From positions 620,001-684,000 of the forward strand of contig NZ_UGSI01000002.1 in the NCBI RefSeq assembly GCF_900454495.1: a stretch of DNA of 64,000 bases, given 5' to 3'. Both the position numbers and the translations under genes were made by a program. Below are positions 17,304 to 25,586 of the stretch, piece after piece. The notes below the pieces were generated by a model. That model made no database searches and had not been told where the DNA came from. It was given only the letters and a program-made list of their open reading frames with translations. This DNA is from Paenibacillus macerans. GTDB taxonomy: Bacteria; Bacillota; Bacilli; Paenibacillales; Paenibacillaceae. Every line of letters begins with the position of its first letter. The stretch's first letter is position 1.

Positions 17304-17319
17304 CGTGATATATATCACA
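17304..17319. promoter_or_regulatory. Crp/Fnr-type palindrome between lytS and the V4R gene
   Basis: CGTGATATATATCACA matches TGTGA-N6-TCACA at all but one position. It lies in the 174-bp divergent region, 65 bp before the kinase start and 95 bp before the V4R start, so it could serve either gene. Other such sites are at 42135-42216 and 43826. Confidence 0.5.
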
Positions 17320-17413
17320 TTTATAGCTGTGCATTTTTGATCTCAGTCAAGGAAATGAATTGCGTTTTATGGCAAATTAAAAATATAACCAACGAGGAAA
17401 AGGGGAATGAGCC

Positions 17414-17866
17414 ATGACAAGCTTTACGTTTGAGGATCTGCAGCGGATCAATCGCGTCCGTCTGGGAGACGAGGTGCCGCTGGAGCTGTTTCGGGCGATC
17501 CGCTTGATCGGTATGCAGCAGGGTCTGCCATTGGAAGGCAAAGGAACGACGGCGTCGATCGGCCGCAAAATCGGCGAGAGCCTCCCGGTAGGGACGCTGG
17601 AGGAATTGTTGGAGTTGTTCGCCAAGCTGCGGATAGGACTGCCGCGCGTTTTGCAGCGGGATGAGCGGCTGATCCGGATTGCGGTAGACGATTGCTTCTG
17701 CAAAGGACTGCCTGTGATCGAAGAGAAAAAGGTATGCGACTTGGAGGGGGCAATTCTGGAAGGGGCGCTCGGCCGTATATTGAACCGCAAGGTGAGCGTC
17801 CGTGAGACCCAATGCAACGTATCCGGCGACGAGCATTGCGAATATGAGATCAGAATTTACGGGTGA
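17414..17866 (+). CDS. V4R-domain small-molecule-binding protein
   Basis: 150-residue soluble protein that appears to be a single V4R (vinyl-4-reductase-like) domain, a fold used to bind small ligands. Visible signs are IGRKIGESL near the N-terminus and the ending ETQCNVSGDEHCEYEIR, with the paired Cys typical of this family; a further CFC lies at about residues 95-97. AAAAGGGGAA precedes the ATG. It is read away from the LytS gene and stands alone. Ligand and role are unknown; cysteines and the Fnr-like site nearby suggest redox or metal sensing, which is inference. Confidence 0.7.
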   Translation: MTSFTFEDLQRINRVRLGDEVPLELFRAIRLIGMQQGLPLEGKGTTASIGRKIGESLPVGTLEELLELFAKLRIGLPRVLQRDERLIRIAVDDCFCKGLPVIEEKKVCDLEGAILEGALGRILNRKVSVRETQCNVSGDEHCEYEIRIYG

Positions 17867-17983
17867 GGACAGGAGGAGTGGGTTGGGTTCCGGGACCGCA
17901 TGGTAAGAGGGAGCAAGGCGCGGGCGTAGGGGCTAACGGACACTGATGACGCTCAACTGGCGAAAATTCGAGCAGAAAAATTG

Positions 17984-18116
17984 TAACGGACCGAGGAGAC
18001 CTTATTTTGGTCAACTCCGCCCCGATCGCCTTATTTCCAGCCCAATAACGCCTTTGGAGTCCGTTACAGCGGGAAATAACCGGGAAATGAGCGAATAAGG
18101 TCATCTCAGTCCGTTA
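17984..18116. repeat. Intergenic element with 23-bp inverted ends
   Basis: TAACGGACCGAGGAGACCTT... (17984-18006) and its inverted copy ending CTCAGTCCGTTA (18094-18116) match at 20 of 23 positions and enclose a third, central GTCCGTTAC block. A related fragment GTTAACGGACC...CCTTATTT is at 41637-41665. The interval 17867-18223 holds no gene. Confidence 0.6.
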
Positions 18117-18223
18117 GAGGTGGAAGGGGCTGCGGGCGACGGGGGGAGCATCGGATCGGGATCAATTACGCAAGCGCCCGCCTCTTTGTCACCGTTTAGC
18201 AAACGCCAAAGGATAACACCCAA

Positions 18224-18889
18224 TCATAGGTGTTTACAGCGCTCTTCGAAGGTTTCGCCGGAATCGACGTGACCTTGATTGATCGCTTCCCATAAATACA
18301 GGGAAGCGATCGATCCATAGGGGGACCATGGCGCGGCCACCTGCTGCAAATATTTGCGGTCGTCCCGGTCCTCCATGGCGTACAGCCATTTGGCGGCCCG
18401 CTGCAAGCCGGCATCGCCGAACGACACGACGTCCTCCCGGCCCAAGGCGAAGATCAGGAACATTTCCGCCGACCATTTGCCGATGCCTTTCACGGATACG
18501 AGCGCGCCTACGACTTCTTCGTCGCTCATGTCCTCCAGCTTTTCCAGCTGGAGTTCGCCGGATAAAACCTTGCCGCATAAATCGCGGATATAAGCGACCT
18601 TGGAGGCGGAGAGGCCGGCGGCTCGTAAGCCGGCGTCCGTTTGCGCCGAGAGAGCGGCCGGGGATAGTTCCCCGGCAAGCTCGATGACCCGGCCGCGGAT
18701 CGTCGCCGCCGCCCTGACCGAAATTTGCTGGCTGATAATGGAGCGGGCCAGTTCGGCAAAATAAGCTCCCTGCGGTTTGGTCGCCAGGCCGCCGATCAAG
18801 GCCGTCAGGCGCCCCATTCGCGGGTCGGCGGCGGCCAGCGCCCGGACGCGGGGGTCTTCGGAGTGAAGCTGGAATTTGGGGGGATTCAT
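18224..18889 (-). CDS. DNA-3-methyladenine glycosylase, AlkA-type HhH-GPD
   Basis: Base-excision repair enzyme removing alkylated purines. 221 residues. SIISQQISVRAA, the helix-hairpin-helix SVKGIGKWSAEMFLIFAL and the GPD segment with catalytic Asp in VVSFGDAGLQRA are clear. AAAGGAGAG precedes the ATG at 18889; the longer open frame to 18934 lacks such a site. It follows the ABC-F gene by 16 bp on the same strand, so the two are probably co-transcribed. Confidence 0.92.
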   Translation of the reverse strand: MNPPKFQLHSEDPRVRALAAADPRMGRLTALIGGLATKPQGAYFAELARSIISQQISVRAAATIRGRVIELAGELSPAALSAQTDAGLRAAGLSASKVAYIRDLCGKVLSGELQLEKLEDMSDEEVVGALVSVKGIGKWSAEMFLIFALGREDVVSFGDAGLQRAAKWLYAMEDRDDRKYLQQVAAPWSPYGSIASLYLWEAINQGHVDSGETFEERCKHL

Positions 18890-18905
18890 CGTTATCGCTC
18901 TCCTT

Positions 18906-20996
18906 TTATTCGGCGGATTCATCCAGCAAGGCAAAATACTCTTCCATCATCTCGTCAAGCCGCCCCTGCAGCGCATCCCGCTCCTGCTGCAGCGCGATCA
19001 GACGCGTCGCGTCGCAAGCCGTTTCCGGGTCGAGCATGGCGTTGTCGATCTTCGCCAGCTCGGCTTCCGCGGCGGCGATATCGGCCTCCAGCTTGCGCAG
19101 ATAGGCCGGATTTGCCCGGGGCTTGCGGGCGGCTTTCACCGCTTCTGCCGAAGCTCTTCCCGAGGCTCCCCCAGAGGCTCCTCGCGAGGCTCCATCTGAA
19201 GCCGAAGCCTCATAGGTCCCATCCGCTCTATCGGCGGATTTTGTCCGTTCCGCAGCGTCCGCTTGGGCGGAGAGGGCGGGGGACACCCCGGCCGCTGAAG
19301 CCGAAGAGGAGGACGGAGCCGGGGCCGGACCGCCGATGTGAACCTCCGCGGCGGCCGATCTTCGGGACAGTTCCTCCCGGTAATCTTCATAGTTGCCATG
19401 GGTAACGTGCATCCGTCCGCCCTCCAGCGCCCAGATCTGACTCGCCACCTTGTTGATGAAGTAGCGGTCGTGGGAGACGACGAGCAGGGTGCCCGCATAC
19501 TCTTCCAGCGCTTCTTCCAGCGCTTCGCGCGAATCGATGTCGAGATGGTTGGTCGGTTCGTCAAGCACCAGCAAATTCGGCTTGCGATGCATCAGCACGG
19601 CCAGCCGCAGCCGGGTCCATTCTCCGCCCGAGAGGCTGCGCACCTTCTTGAACACGTCCGCGCCGTAGAACAGGAAACGGGCCAGCTGATGCCGCGCCTC
19701 TCCGGCTTCGATGCCGATCTCGTCGCGGAAATACTGCAGCACCGTTTCCTCGTGATCGGCGGGGGCCGATTGCTGCGCCAGATAACCGGCGTCGATCCGG
19801 GTGCCGAGACGGGCTTCCCCCTCCTCCGGCGGCTCAAGGCCGAGCGCGTTTTTGAGCAAGGTGCTTTTGCCGGTCCCGTTCGGTCCGATCAGCACGGCGG
19901 CTTCGCCGTAGCGCAGCGTGTGCGTCAGTCCGGAATACAGCCGCCGGGCTCCGCGGACGCAGCCGACCTCTTGCAGCACGACCGCGTCATTGCCGGAACG
20001 GTCGGCCTGCTGCAGCTGGAGGCCGATCTTTTTGCGCTCCAGGATCGGCCTTTTCAGCTTCACCATGCGGTCCAGCGCTTTTTGCATCGAAGCGGCGCGC
20101 CGGTGGAACGAGGGGTTCGGCGGATTGGAACGGTTGCCCCATTCGATCAGCTGCTTGATCGTTTCCTGCATCTTTTTGATCTTCTTCTGCTGCTCCTGGT
20201 AGTCGGCAAATTGCTGGAGCAGGCGGCGTTCTTTTTCTTCCTTGTACGTGCTGTAGTTCCCATAGTAGGTGAAGGCTTCGCCGTCTTCCAATTCGACGAT
20301 TTTCTCCGCCACCGCGTCGAGAAAATAACGGTCGTGGGAAATAATGACGACGGTTCCGGCAAAAGTCCGGATATACGTTTCCAGCCATTCGATCGCGGCC
20401 ATGTCCAAATGGTTCGTCGGTTCGTCGAGAAGCAGCAGATCCGGCTGCTGCAGCAGGATGACCGCCAAGCCGACCTTGGTTTTTTCCCCGCCGGAAAGCG
20501 AAGAGAAGGGGCGGGAAAACTGCTCCGCCGGGATGCCAAGCCCGCCGGCCACCCGGTCGATGGAGGCGTCGATTTCATAACCTCCTCCGCGCTCGAAGGA
20601 CTCCTGCAGCTCGCCGTACCGGCGGAGCAAGCTATCCATGTTGCCTGCAGTCTCGGCATGGCCTCCGGCCGCGGACATTTCGTTCTCTAGTTGCTTCATT
20701 TCCGCCTGCACCCGGCGTAGCCCGGCAAAAGCCTCCAGCAGCACGCCGCGAACGGTTTCGCCGTTTTGATAATCGGGAATCTGCGCCAGCGCGCCGATGC
20801 GGGCGTTTTTGCGGATATGCAGCTGTCCGCGGTCGGGCTGTTCTTTGCCTGTCAGCAGCTTCATCAAGGTTGTTTTGCCCGTGCCGTTGCGGCCGATCAG
20901 GCCGACGGTCTCGCCCGTTTTGATTTCAAACGTAACATCGCTTAGCACCATTTCGGCGCCGTAATATTTCTGTATGTTTTGACATTGGATCATCAT
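18906..20996 (-). CDS. ABC-F family ATPase (ribosome-associated type)
   Basis: 696-residue soluble protein with two ATPase domains and no membrane part. Walker A motifs GRNGTGKTT (about residue 36) and GPNGTGKST (about 370), signatures LSGGEKTK and LSGGEWTRLRLA, and LLLDEPTNHLD plus LVLDEPTNHLD. The linker (about 245-330) with EWGNRSNPPNPSFHRRAAS is the tRNA-contacting region in this class. A Ser/Ala/Gly-rich stretch (about 560-625) with repeated GAS units precedes a coiled coil. Probably a translation factor or antibiotic-protection ATPase; which one cannot be told. AAGGAGAT precedes the ATG. Confidence 0.9.
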   Translation of the reverse strand: MMIQCQNIQKYYGAEMVLSDVTFEIKTGETVGLIGRNGTGKTTLMKLLTGKEQPDRGQLHIRKNARIGALAQIPDYQNGETVRGVLLEAFAGLRRVQAEMKQLENEMSAAGGHAETAGNMDSLLRRYGELQESFERGGGYEIDASIDRVAGGLGIPAEQFSRPFSSLSGGEKTKVGLAVILLQQPDLLLLDEPTNHLDMAAIEWLETYIRTFAGTVVIISHDRYFLDAVAEKIVELEDGEAFTYYGNYSTYKEEKERRLLQQFADYQEQQKKIKKMQETIKQLIEWGNRSNPPNPSFHRRAASMQKALDRMVKLKRPILERKKIGLQLQQADRSGNDAVVLQEVGCVRGARRLYSGLTHTLRYGEAAVLIGPNGTGKSTLLKNALGLEPPEEGEARLGTRIDAGYLAQQSAPADHEETVLQYFRDEIGIEAGEARHQLARFLFYGADVFKKVRSLSGGEWTRLRLAVLMHRKPNLLVLDEPTNHLDIDSREALEEALEEYAGTLLVVSHDRYFINKVASQIWALEGGRMHVTHGNYEDYREELSRRSAAAEVHIGGPAPAPSSSSASAAGVSPALSAQADAAERTKSADRADGTYEASASDGASRGASGGASGRASAEAVKAARKPRANPAYLRKLEADIAAAEAELAKIDNAMLDPETACDATRLIALQQERDALQGRLDEMMEEYFALLDESAE

Positions 20997-21051
20997 GGGT
21001 TATTTAATCTCCTTCGTCCCATGCCGTCCGCTGCCTTAAGCCCGTAAATCC

Positions 21052-21087
21052 AAAAAAAAGAAGGCAGCAGGAAATCCTGCTGCCTTC
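21052..21087 (-). terminator. Terminator of the PadR-DUF1700-DUF4097 operon
   Basis: On the reverse strand a perfect 12-bp stem GAAGGCAGCAGG/CCTGCTGCCTTC with loop ATTT is followed by eight T residues. It begins 23 bp after the stop of the 49-codon gene at 21110, which supports that gene being part of the transcript. Confidence 0.92.
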
Positions 21088-21109
21088 GGTACGCACGTTT
21101 AACGTGAGG

Positions 21110-21259
21110 TTAAGGTAGGAGCGGCATTTCGCAATTGGGTATGGATATCGAATCGTTAAAAATGGACAGACCTATCCCGTTAACGGCTGTGCCAAAGATA
21201 ATGCCAGACATTGCCAATGGCAGCTGGCTAATCCGATTCCATACAAGCTTGCGATCCAC
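21110..21259 (-). CDS. Small hydrophobic protein, 49 residues, unrecognised
   Basis: Reverse-strand reading frame starting GTG at 21259, 5 nt after a full AAGGAGGTG ribosome binding site, and ending just before the operon terminator. The product begins MDRKLVWNRISQLPLAMSG, continues through a hydrophobic stretch IIFGTAVNGIGLSIF and ends NCEMPLLP with a single Cys. No family is recognised. It is the fourth gene of the PadR operon (66 bp after the DUF4097 gene). The good ribosome binding site, operon position and terminator spacing argue that it is translated. It may be a small membrane-associated partner of the DUF1700/DUF4097 proteins. Confidence 0.65.
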   Translation of the reverse strand: MDRKLVWNRISQLPLAMSGIIFGTAVNGIGLSIFNDSISIPNCEMPLLP

Positions 21260-21325
21260 TCTACCCACCTCCTTAAATGTTAGTTATGTGAATTATATAA
21301 TTAATGATCTGAAAAATCAAGGAGG

Positions 21326-22282
21326 TTACCGAATCCGGATATCGCCGGACGTTGTCCGCACCTTGACGACGTCTTCCGATTGCTGCGGCGACTCGGGGGC
21401 CGTGATGCTGCCGGATTTCGTCCTTAGGTCGTAAACTCCCCGGAACTGCGGGTCTATGGACAGCTTTACGCTGCCGGATTGCACAGCGATGTCCAGGCTG
21501 TCCGAACGTTGATTTTCCAAAGTGATGTTGCCGGAGGTCGACTTAAGCTTGCCGTTCCCTGTGAAGTCGGTGAATTTGATATTTCCGGAACCCAGCGAAG
21601 CCTCGACGGGTCCTTCCACACCGCTCGCCGTAATATTCCCGGAAGTCGCTTTTGCCGTCAAAGCTCCCTGCAGCTCATTGATTTTGATGTTGCCGGAACC
21701 TAGCTTGATTTCCGCATTTCCCTGAACCTCAACCCGTTCGGCGGTAATATTCCCGGTGGTGGCGGTAAACTTCAGGGTTTCCGCTTGGACGGCATCGGCG
21801 CGGATGTTGCCCGAGGAAACGGAAAGCTCGATATTCTCAGCCTTTAAACCAGCGAAGCTGCCGTTCCCGTCGACCGACTTGTAGCTGATCGCCTTCAGTC
21901 CGCTGTCCTTGGCCAGGGCCACGGTAATATGCTGTTTGGTTGATTGGAAATTCATGCTGAAGAAGGACCAGTCCCATGGCTCCTCAAATTCCAGCTTAAG
22001 CGTTTGGCCGGATATCGCGGCCGCTTTTATTTTATCGATCGCTTCCTGCTTCATGTTGCCGCTGGCCTCGATATAACCGGCCCCGTCCGGGCTGTCGATA
22101 AACTCCACATCTACGTCATATTCGCCTTCGATGTGCAGATTTTCCAGCTCGCCTTCGCCGAAGGTCCATTTTTGCTGGTAGGCGGGCAGCTTCTCGCCGA
22201 AGTCAAACCGCTGGTAGGCCATCCCGGCCAGCCCCAGCACGATCAAAAACAATCCAAGCAGCGTCCATCTTTTGCTGTTCAC
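21326..22282 (-). CDS. DUF4097 beta-helix-like envelope protein
   Basis: 318 residues: short N-terminus, one membrane anchor (LLGLFLIVLGLAGMAYQRF), then an outside domain of repeated strands in which SGNI or SGSI recurs about every 20 residues (SSGNIRAD, TTGNITAE, GSGNIKIN, TSGNITAS, GSGNIKFT, TSGNITLE), the pattern of DUF4097 solenoids. Start is the GTG at 22282 after AAAGGAGGAG, overlapping the DUF1700 stop (GTGA). Such PadR-DUF1700-DUF4097 operons are common in Firmicutes and linked to envelope stress, but the function is not settled. Confidence 0.88.
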   Translation of the reverse strand: MNSKRWTLLGLFLIVLGLAGMAYQRFDFGEKLPAYQQKWTFGEGELENLHIEGEYDVDVEFIDSPDGAGYIEASGNMKQEAIDKIKAAAISGQTLKLEFEEPWDWSFFSMNFQSTKQHITVALAKDSGLKAISYKSVDGNGSFAGLKAENIELSVSSGNIRADAVQAETLKFTATTGNITAERVEVQGNAEIKLGSGNIKINELQGALTAKATSGNITASGVEGPVEASLGSGNIKFTDFTGNGKLKSTSGNITLENQRSDSLDIAVQSGSVKLSIDPQFRGVYDLRTKSGSITAPESPQQSEDVVKVRTTSGDIRIR

Positions 22283-22950
22283 GCCGCATCTCCTCCTTTT
22301 GCGATTCGAACGTTCCACTTCCAATATCCGGTGCTCAAGCGCAGCATTCCGATGAATAAATAACGTGAACCGACCGCCAGCAAGATGCCGATCCCTACGC
22401 AGGCAACCGCTGCAAAAAGCTTGCCCGGGTTAAACTGGTGATGCACCGCAAATTCCAGTCCGAGGGCGAGCGGGCTGATAATCCCGCCCAGCGCGATGGC
22501 CGCAAAACCGGCAAATGCCGACCATAAGGACAGAAGCAGCGGAACGACGATAAGGTTTAAGAAAAAAAGTCCGATGTATACCATCACACCGGCAAACACG
22601 CCGCGGCGCTTAACGGCCTTCAAACCCGGTCCGGTATAGGCCGGCGTATTTCCCGCCGGACGATCGTTTCCCGCGCGGGCGGCGGAGTTCGGTTCAGGCG
22701 CGTTGGCGCGGCCCGCCGGATCAGGTCCGTACCAATACACATGATCTTGGGGGATGTAGCGGTTGCCGAGCGCTTCTTTGGCCAGTTCCGCGGGTTCGCC
22801 CAGTTCCAGCACGATTTCTTCCTCCGTCTTCCCGCTTTGCAGGCCGAATTCGAAGTGAGCTTCGTAATCTTCCAGCAATTCGTTTTGTTCTTCCGGCGGA
22901 AGGACGGAGAGATGGGCTCTAAGAAGCGCAATAAATTCATTTTTATTCAT
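22279..22950 (-). CDS. DUF1700 (HAAS-type) membrane protein
   Basis: 223 residues. The N-terminal HAAS-like helical domain has NKNEFIALLRAHLSVLPPEEQ and YEAHFEFGLQSGKTEEEIV...LGEP, then a Pro/Ala-rich linker, then several hydrophobic helices (residues about 120-205). The ATG at 22950 follows GAAAGGAAG and overlaps the PadR stop by four bases. Such proteins are usually co-transcribed with a PadR repressor and a DUF4097 protein and may link the membrane to the regulator; this is family inference. Confidence 0.88.
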   Translation of the reverse strand: MNKNEFIALLRAHLSVLPPEEQNELLEDYEAHFEFGLQSGKTEEEIVLELGEPAELAKEALGNRYIPQDHVYWYGPDPAGRANAPEPNSAARAGNDRPAGNTPAYTGPGLKAVKRRGVFAGVMVYIGLFFLNLIVVPLLLSLWSAFAGFAAIALGGIISPLALGLEFAVHHQFNPGKLFAAVACVGIGILLAVGSRYLFIGMLRLSTGYWKWNVRIAKGGDAA

Positions 22951-23273
22951 AAATGGCTTCCTTTCTCGATTAATGTAGATACGCTCTGGACGAACTGTTT
23001 CCACTCGACCACCAGCCTGTTCGTATATATTTCCCCTTCGGGCGTCAACTTGTAATATTTGCGCGGCGGGCCGCCCGTGGATTCCTGCAGGTATGTCGTG
23101 CAGTAGCCTTCATGGACCAGTCTTCGCAGCAGAGGATAAAGCGCTCCTTCGGCCACTTCGATATGCTTGGAAACGGACTGGGCGAGCTCGTACCCGTAAC
23201 GGTCCCGTTGCTGGATGAGCACGAGCACGCAAAGCTCCAAAGCGCCTTTCTTGAATTGGATGCTGATGTCCAT
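22947..23273 (-). CDS. PadR-family transcriptional regulator
   Basis: 108-residue winged-helix repressor: QFKKGALELCVLVLIQQRDRYGYEL, the recognition and wing region EGALYPLLRRLVHEGYC and GPPRKYYKLTPEG. First gene of a tightly overlapping operon (PadR, DUF1700, DUF4097, small protein). A GAGG ribosome binding site precedes the ATG. The promoter just upstream contains repeated TACTGAAC motifs, so autoregulation is likely. Confidence 0.92.
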   Translation of the reverse strand: MDISIQFKKGALELCVLVLIQQRDRYGYELAQSVSKHIEVAEGALYPLLRRLVHEGYCTTYLQESTGGPPRKYYKLTPEGEIYTNRLVVEWKQFVQSVSTLIEKGSHL

Positions 23274-23308
23274 ACCGGTGTTCGCCTCATTTCAAGATAT
23301 TTCTCCAC

Positions 23309-23380
23309 TACTGAACAATAATCAGTATCACTGAAAGCATAATATCATACAGTACTGAACAAAGCAAGGTAGTGAACAAA
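23309..23380 (-). promoter_or_regulatory. PadR operon promoter and operator repeats
   Basis: Reverse strand TTGCTT (23362-23367), 17 nt, TATTAT (23339-23344). On the top strand ACTGAAC occurs at 23310 and 23354 with a related AGTGAAC at 23371, and ATCAGT and ATCACTGA lie between, giving overlapping inverted repeats around the promoter. These fit a PadR operator. Confidence 0.6.
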
Positions 23381-23447
23381 AAACAAAACATCCGCCGAGC
23401 CTTTTTCAATTCAAAAAATAAGGATCTCAACGGATGCAAGCGCCATC

Positions 23448-25017
23448 CTAGCTTTTCATTTGTTCGGGCTGCCGGTGCAGCCGAGGTAAATCCTTGGTTG
23501 CGGGTCCCTCGATGACCGCGCCTTTATAATCAAACCGCGAGCCGTGGCAAGGGCAATCCCACGAGCGTTCCGCTTCGTTCCATTTGACCTCGCAGCCCAT
23601 GTGAGTGCACGTTGTGTCCACAAGATAAAGCTGGCCCTCGTCATCGCGGTAGGCCCCTGCTCTTTTGCCGCGGTGCTTGACGACAGCGCCCTGGCTGGGG
23701 ACGAGATCCTCGGGTTTCAGGTGGACAAGCTCCACCTTGCCGGTCACCCATTCTTTGGCCACATCGGCGTTTTGCCGGGCCAAATTTTTGATCGTGGGTT
23801 CCGCCTTGAACCGCGAGGGTGTAAACAAGCGCTCGTACCGGTTATCTTTTTCCAAAATCAGATCCCGGATCAGGTGCGCGGACACCGTGCTGCTGGTCAT
23901 GCCCCATTTGGCAAAGCCGGTCGCTACATAAATGTTGCGGCGATCTTCCGTGAGGCGGCCGATATAAGGCACGTCGTCCATCGTGACCAAATCCTGCGTC
24001 GACCAGCGGTAGGGGATCGATTTAACGCCCAGCACCGACTGCCCGAATTCCGCCAGCGCCTCGTAACATTTGATCGTGCAGTCGTTTTTTCCGGTTTTGT
24101 GCGATTCTCCGCCGGCGATCACCACCGTTTTCCCGTTCAGCTCGGCCGAGCGCAGCGAGCGTTTAGGGTTCCCGCAGTTGATGTACATGCCTCCGGGATA
24201 CGGCTGCTCGGGCTCGAAGGCGACCGCATAGGACCGCTCGGAATAGAGCCGGGCAAAGTACAACCCTTTGCCGTCGATGAACGGAAAGTGGGAGGCGGAA
24301 ACAGCGTGGCGGCAGATGACCGTATGCCCATCCTCGGAGGATAGCTTGAGCCGGCCGTCTTCCAAATCTTCGGCTGGATCCCTCATGGTGGTGTTCTCGT
24401 AAAAGGTACCGCCGCTTTCGGCCACGAACTCGGCCAAATCGCGCAAGTAATGGAGCGGATGGAACTGCGCCTGGTTCTTCAGCACGATCGCCCCTTTGGC
24501 GGACAGCGGCAAGGACAGGGAATCAAGCCATTCGGCAGGCAGATCAAGCTCTTTGTAAGCCTTCCATTCGGCTTCCAGCTTCTTGCAGCTGCTCATCCGA
24601 ATCGGCGTACAGATAAGCATCTTCGCGGCGGAATTGGCAGTCGATTTTCCGCTTTTTCACCGTGTCCGCAATAAAGCCGAGCGCTTCCTCGTTCGCCTCG
24701 TAATACAGCCGGGCGCCTTCCTTGCCGAAATGGTTCAACAGTTTGTCGTAAATCAGCCCGTGCTGGGCCGTGATTTTTGCCGTCGTATAGCCGGTCGTTC
24801 CGTCGAGAATTTTTCCGGCGTCGATCACGGCGACCTTCAATCCGGCCTGGACCAGCAAATAGGCGGTCGTAATGCCGACGATGCCGGCACCCGCAATGAG
24901 CACGTCGGTTTCGATATCTTCTTTTAATGGTTCAAAAGCAGGCAGGGCGGTCGTTTTGCGCCACATGGATTCCGGTTGCTGCGGCAGCCGGCCGGATGGG
25001 GAAGTATGGTTTGACAT
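23448..25017 (-). pseudogene. FAD-dependent oxidoreductase with C-terminal Rieske domain, frameshifted
   Basis: Intact relatives are about 510-520 residues. The N-terminal part (from the ATG at 25017 after AAGGAGGAAC) has the FAD site DVLIAGAGIVGITTAYLL. The C-terminal part has VATGFAKWGMTSS and a Rieske 2Fe-2S centre, CTHMGCEVKWN and CPCHGSRF. The two halves are in different frames: an extra base near 24582 changes LQKLEAEW into LQEAGSRM. Removing one G restores the whole protein. It is either a young pseudogene or a sequence error. Substrate unknown; relatives are soluble redox enzymes. Confidence 0.85.
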
Positions 25018-25069
25018 GCCTTGTTCCTCCTTGGGGAAATCATTTTTTTTCATTATTTCCATCACCGGG

Positions 25070-25337
25070 TAGTTAGAAACTCAACTTTCGCAGCAAAAAA
25101 TCGGCAGGCAAGCCTGGATGTAGCTGGGCAAGCAGCAATCCATTGCCGGAGTTGACGCTCAATCAAAGACGGACAGTGTCTTTCCGGCTTTTGGGGCTGC
25201 TTCGTTGAGGAAGCGTCAACGATGTAGAGGCGTCACGATCCGGCGGGGCGGTGTATCTACCTTTTGCACCGTAGCCGTTTCGAGCTGCGTCACAAATCGA
25301 CGCCAGGTGAGGGGGGCTGTCTGGATGGGACCATCTA
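25070..25337. other. Non-coding interval before the IS1595-like element
   Basis: No frame with a ribosome binding site. The only structure seen is a 9-bp inverted repeat GTTGACGCT (25151-25159) and AGCGTCAAC (25212-25220), which could bound a decayed element. Confidence 0.4.
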
Positions 25338-25506
25338 AAGCGTTCGTGTCTTGGTGTCTCTGCCTGCTGCCTGCCTTTGCACGATTATCCCCTTCGTTAA
25401 GGAGCAGGGAGTGGGGTTAGAGCAAGTCAAGGGTTCCAAAAAAAGAGAAGAAAAAACACAAAAAAAGCTGAGGACAAAATGAGGCGGTTCAGGAGAGATT
25501 TTCGGC

Positions 25507-25535
25507 TTGATTAGAGAACACATGTTTGGTATAAT
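25507..25535 (+). promoter_or_regulatory. Transposase promoter with LexA/DinR box
   Basis: TTGATT (25507-25512), 17 nt, TATAAT (25530-25535). The spacer holds AGAACACATGTTTG (25515-25528), 13 of 14 matches to CGAACRNRYGTTYG. LexA binding here would block RNA polymerase, so the gene would be expressed on DNA damage. Confidence 0.65.
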
Positions 25536-25586
25536 GAAATAAATGGAATTTATGTTCGTATATTCTTGATTCGGGGGCGAGTAAAC

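Noticed and set aside
21135..21434. 99-residue top-strand frame over the PadR operon end
   Set aside because: No ribosome binding site; it lies opposite the 49-codon gene and DUF4097 gene.
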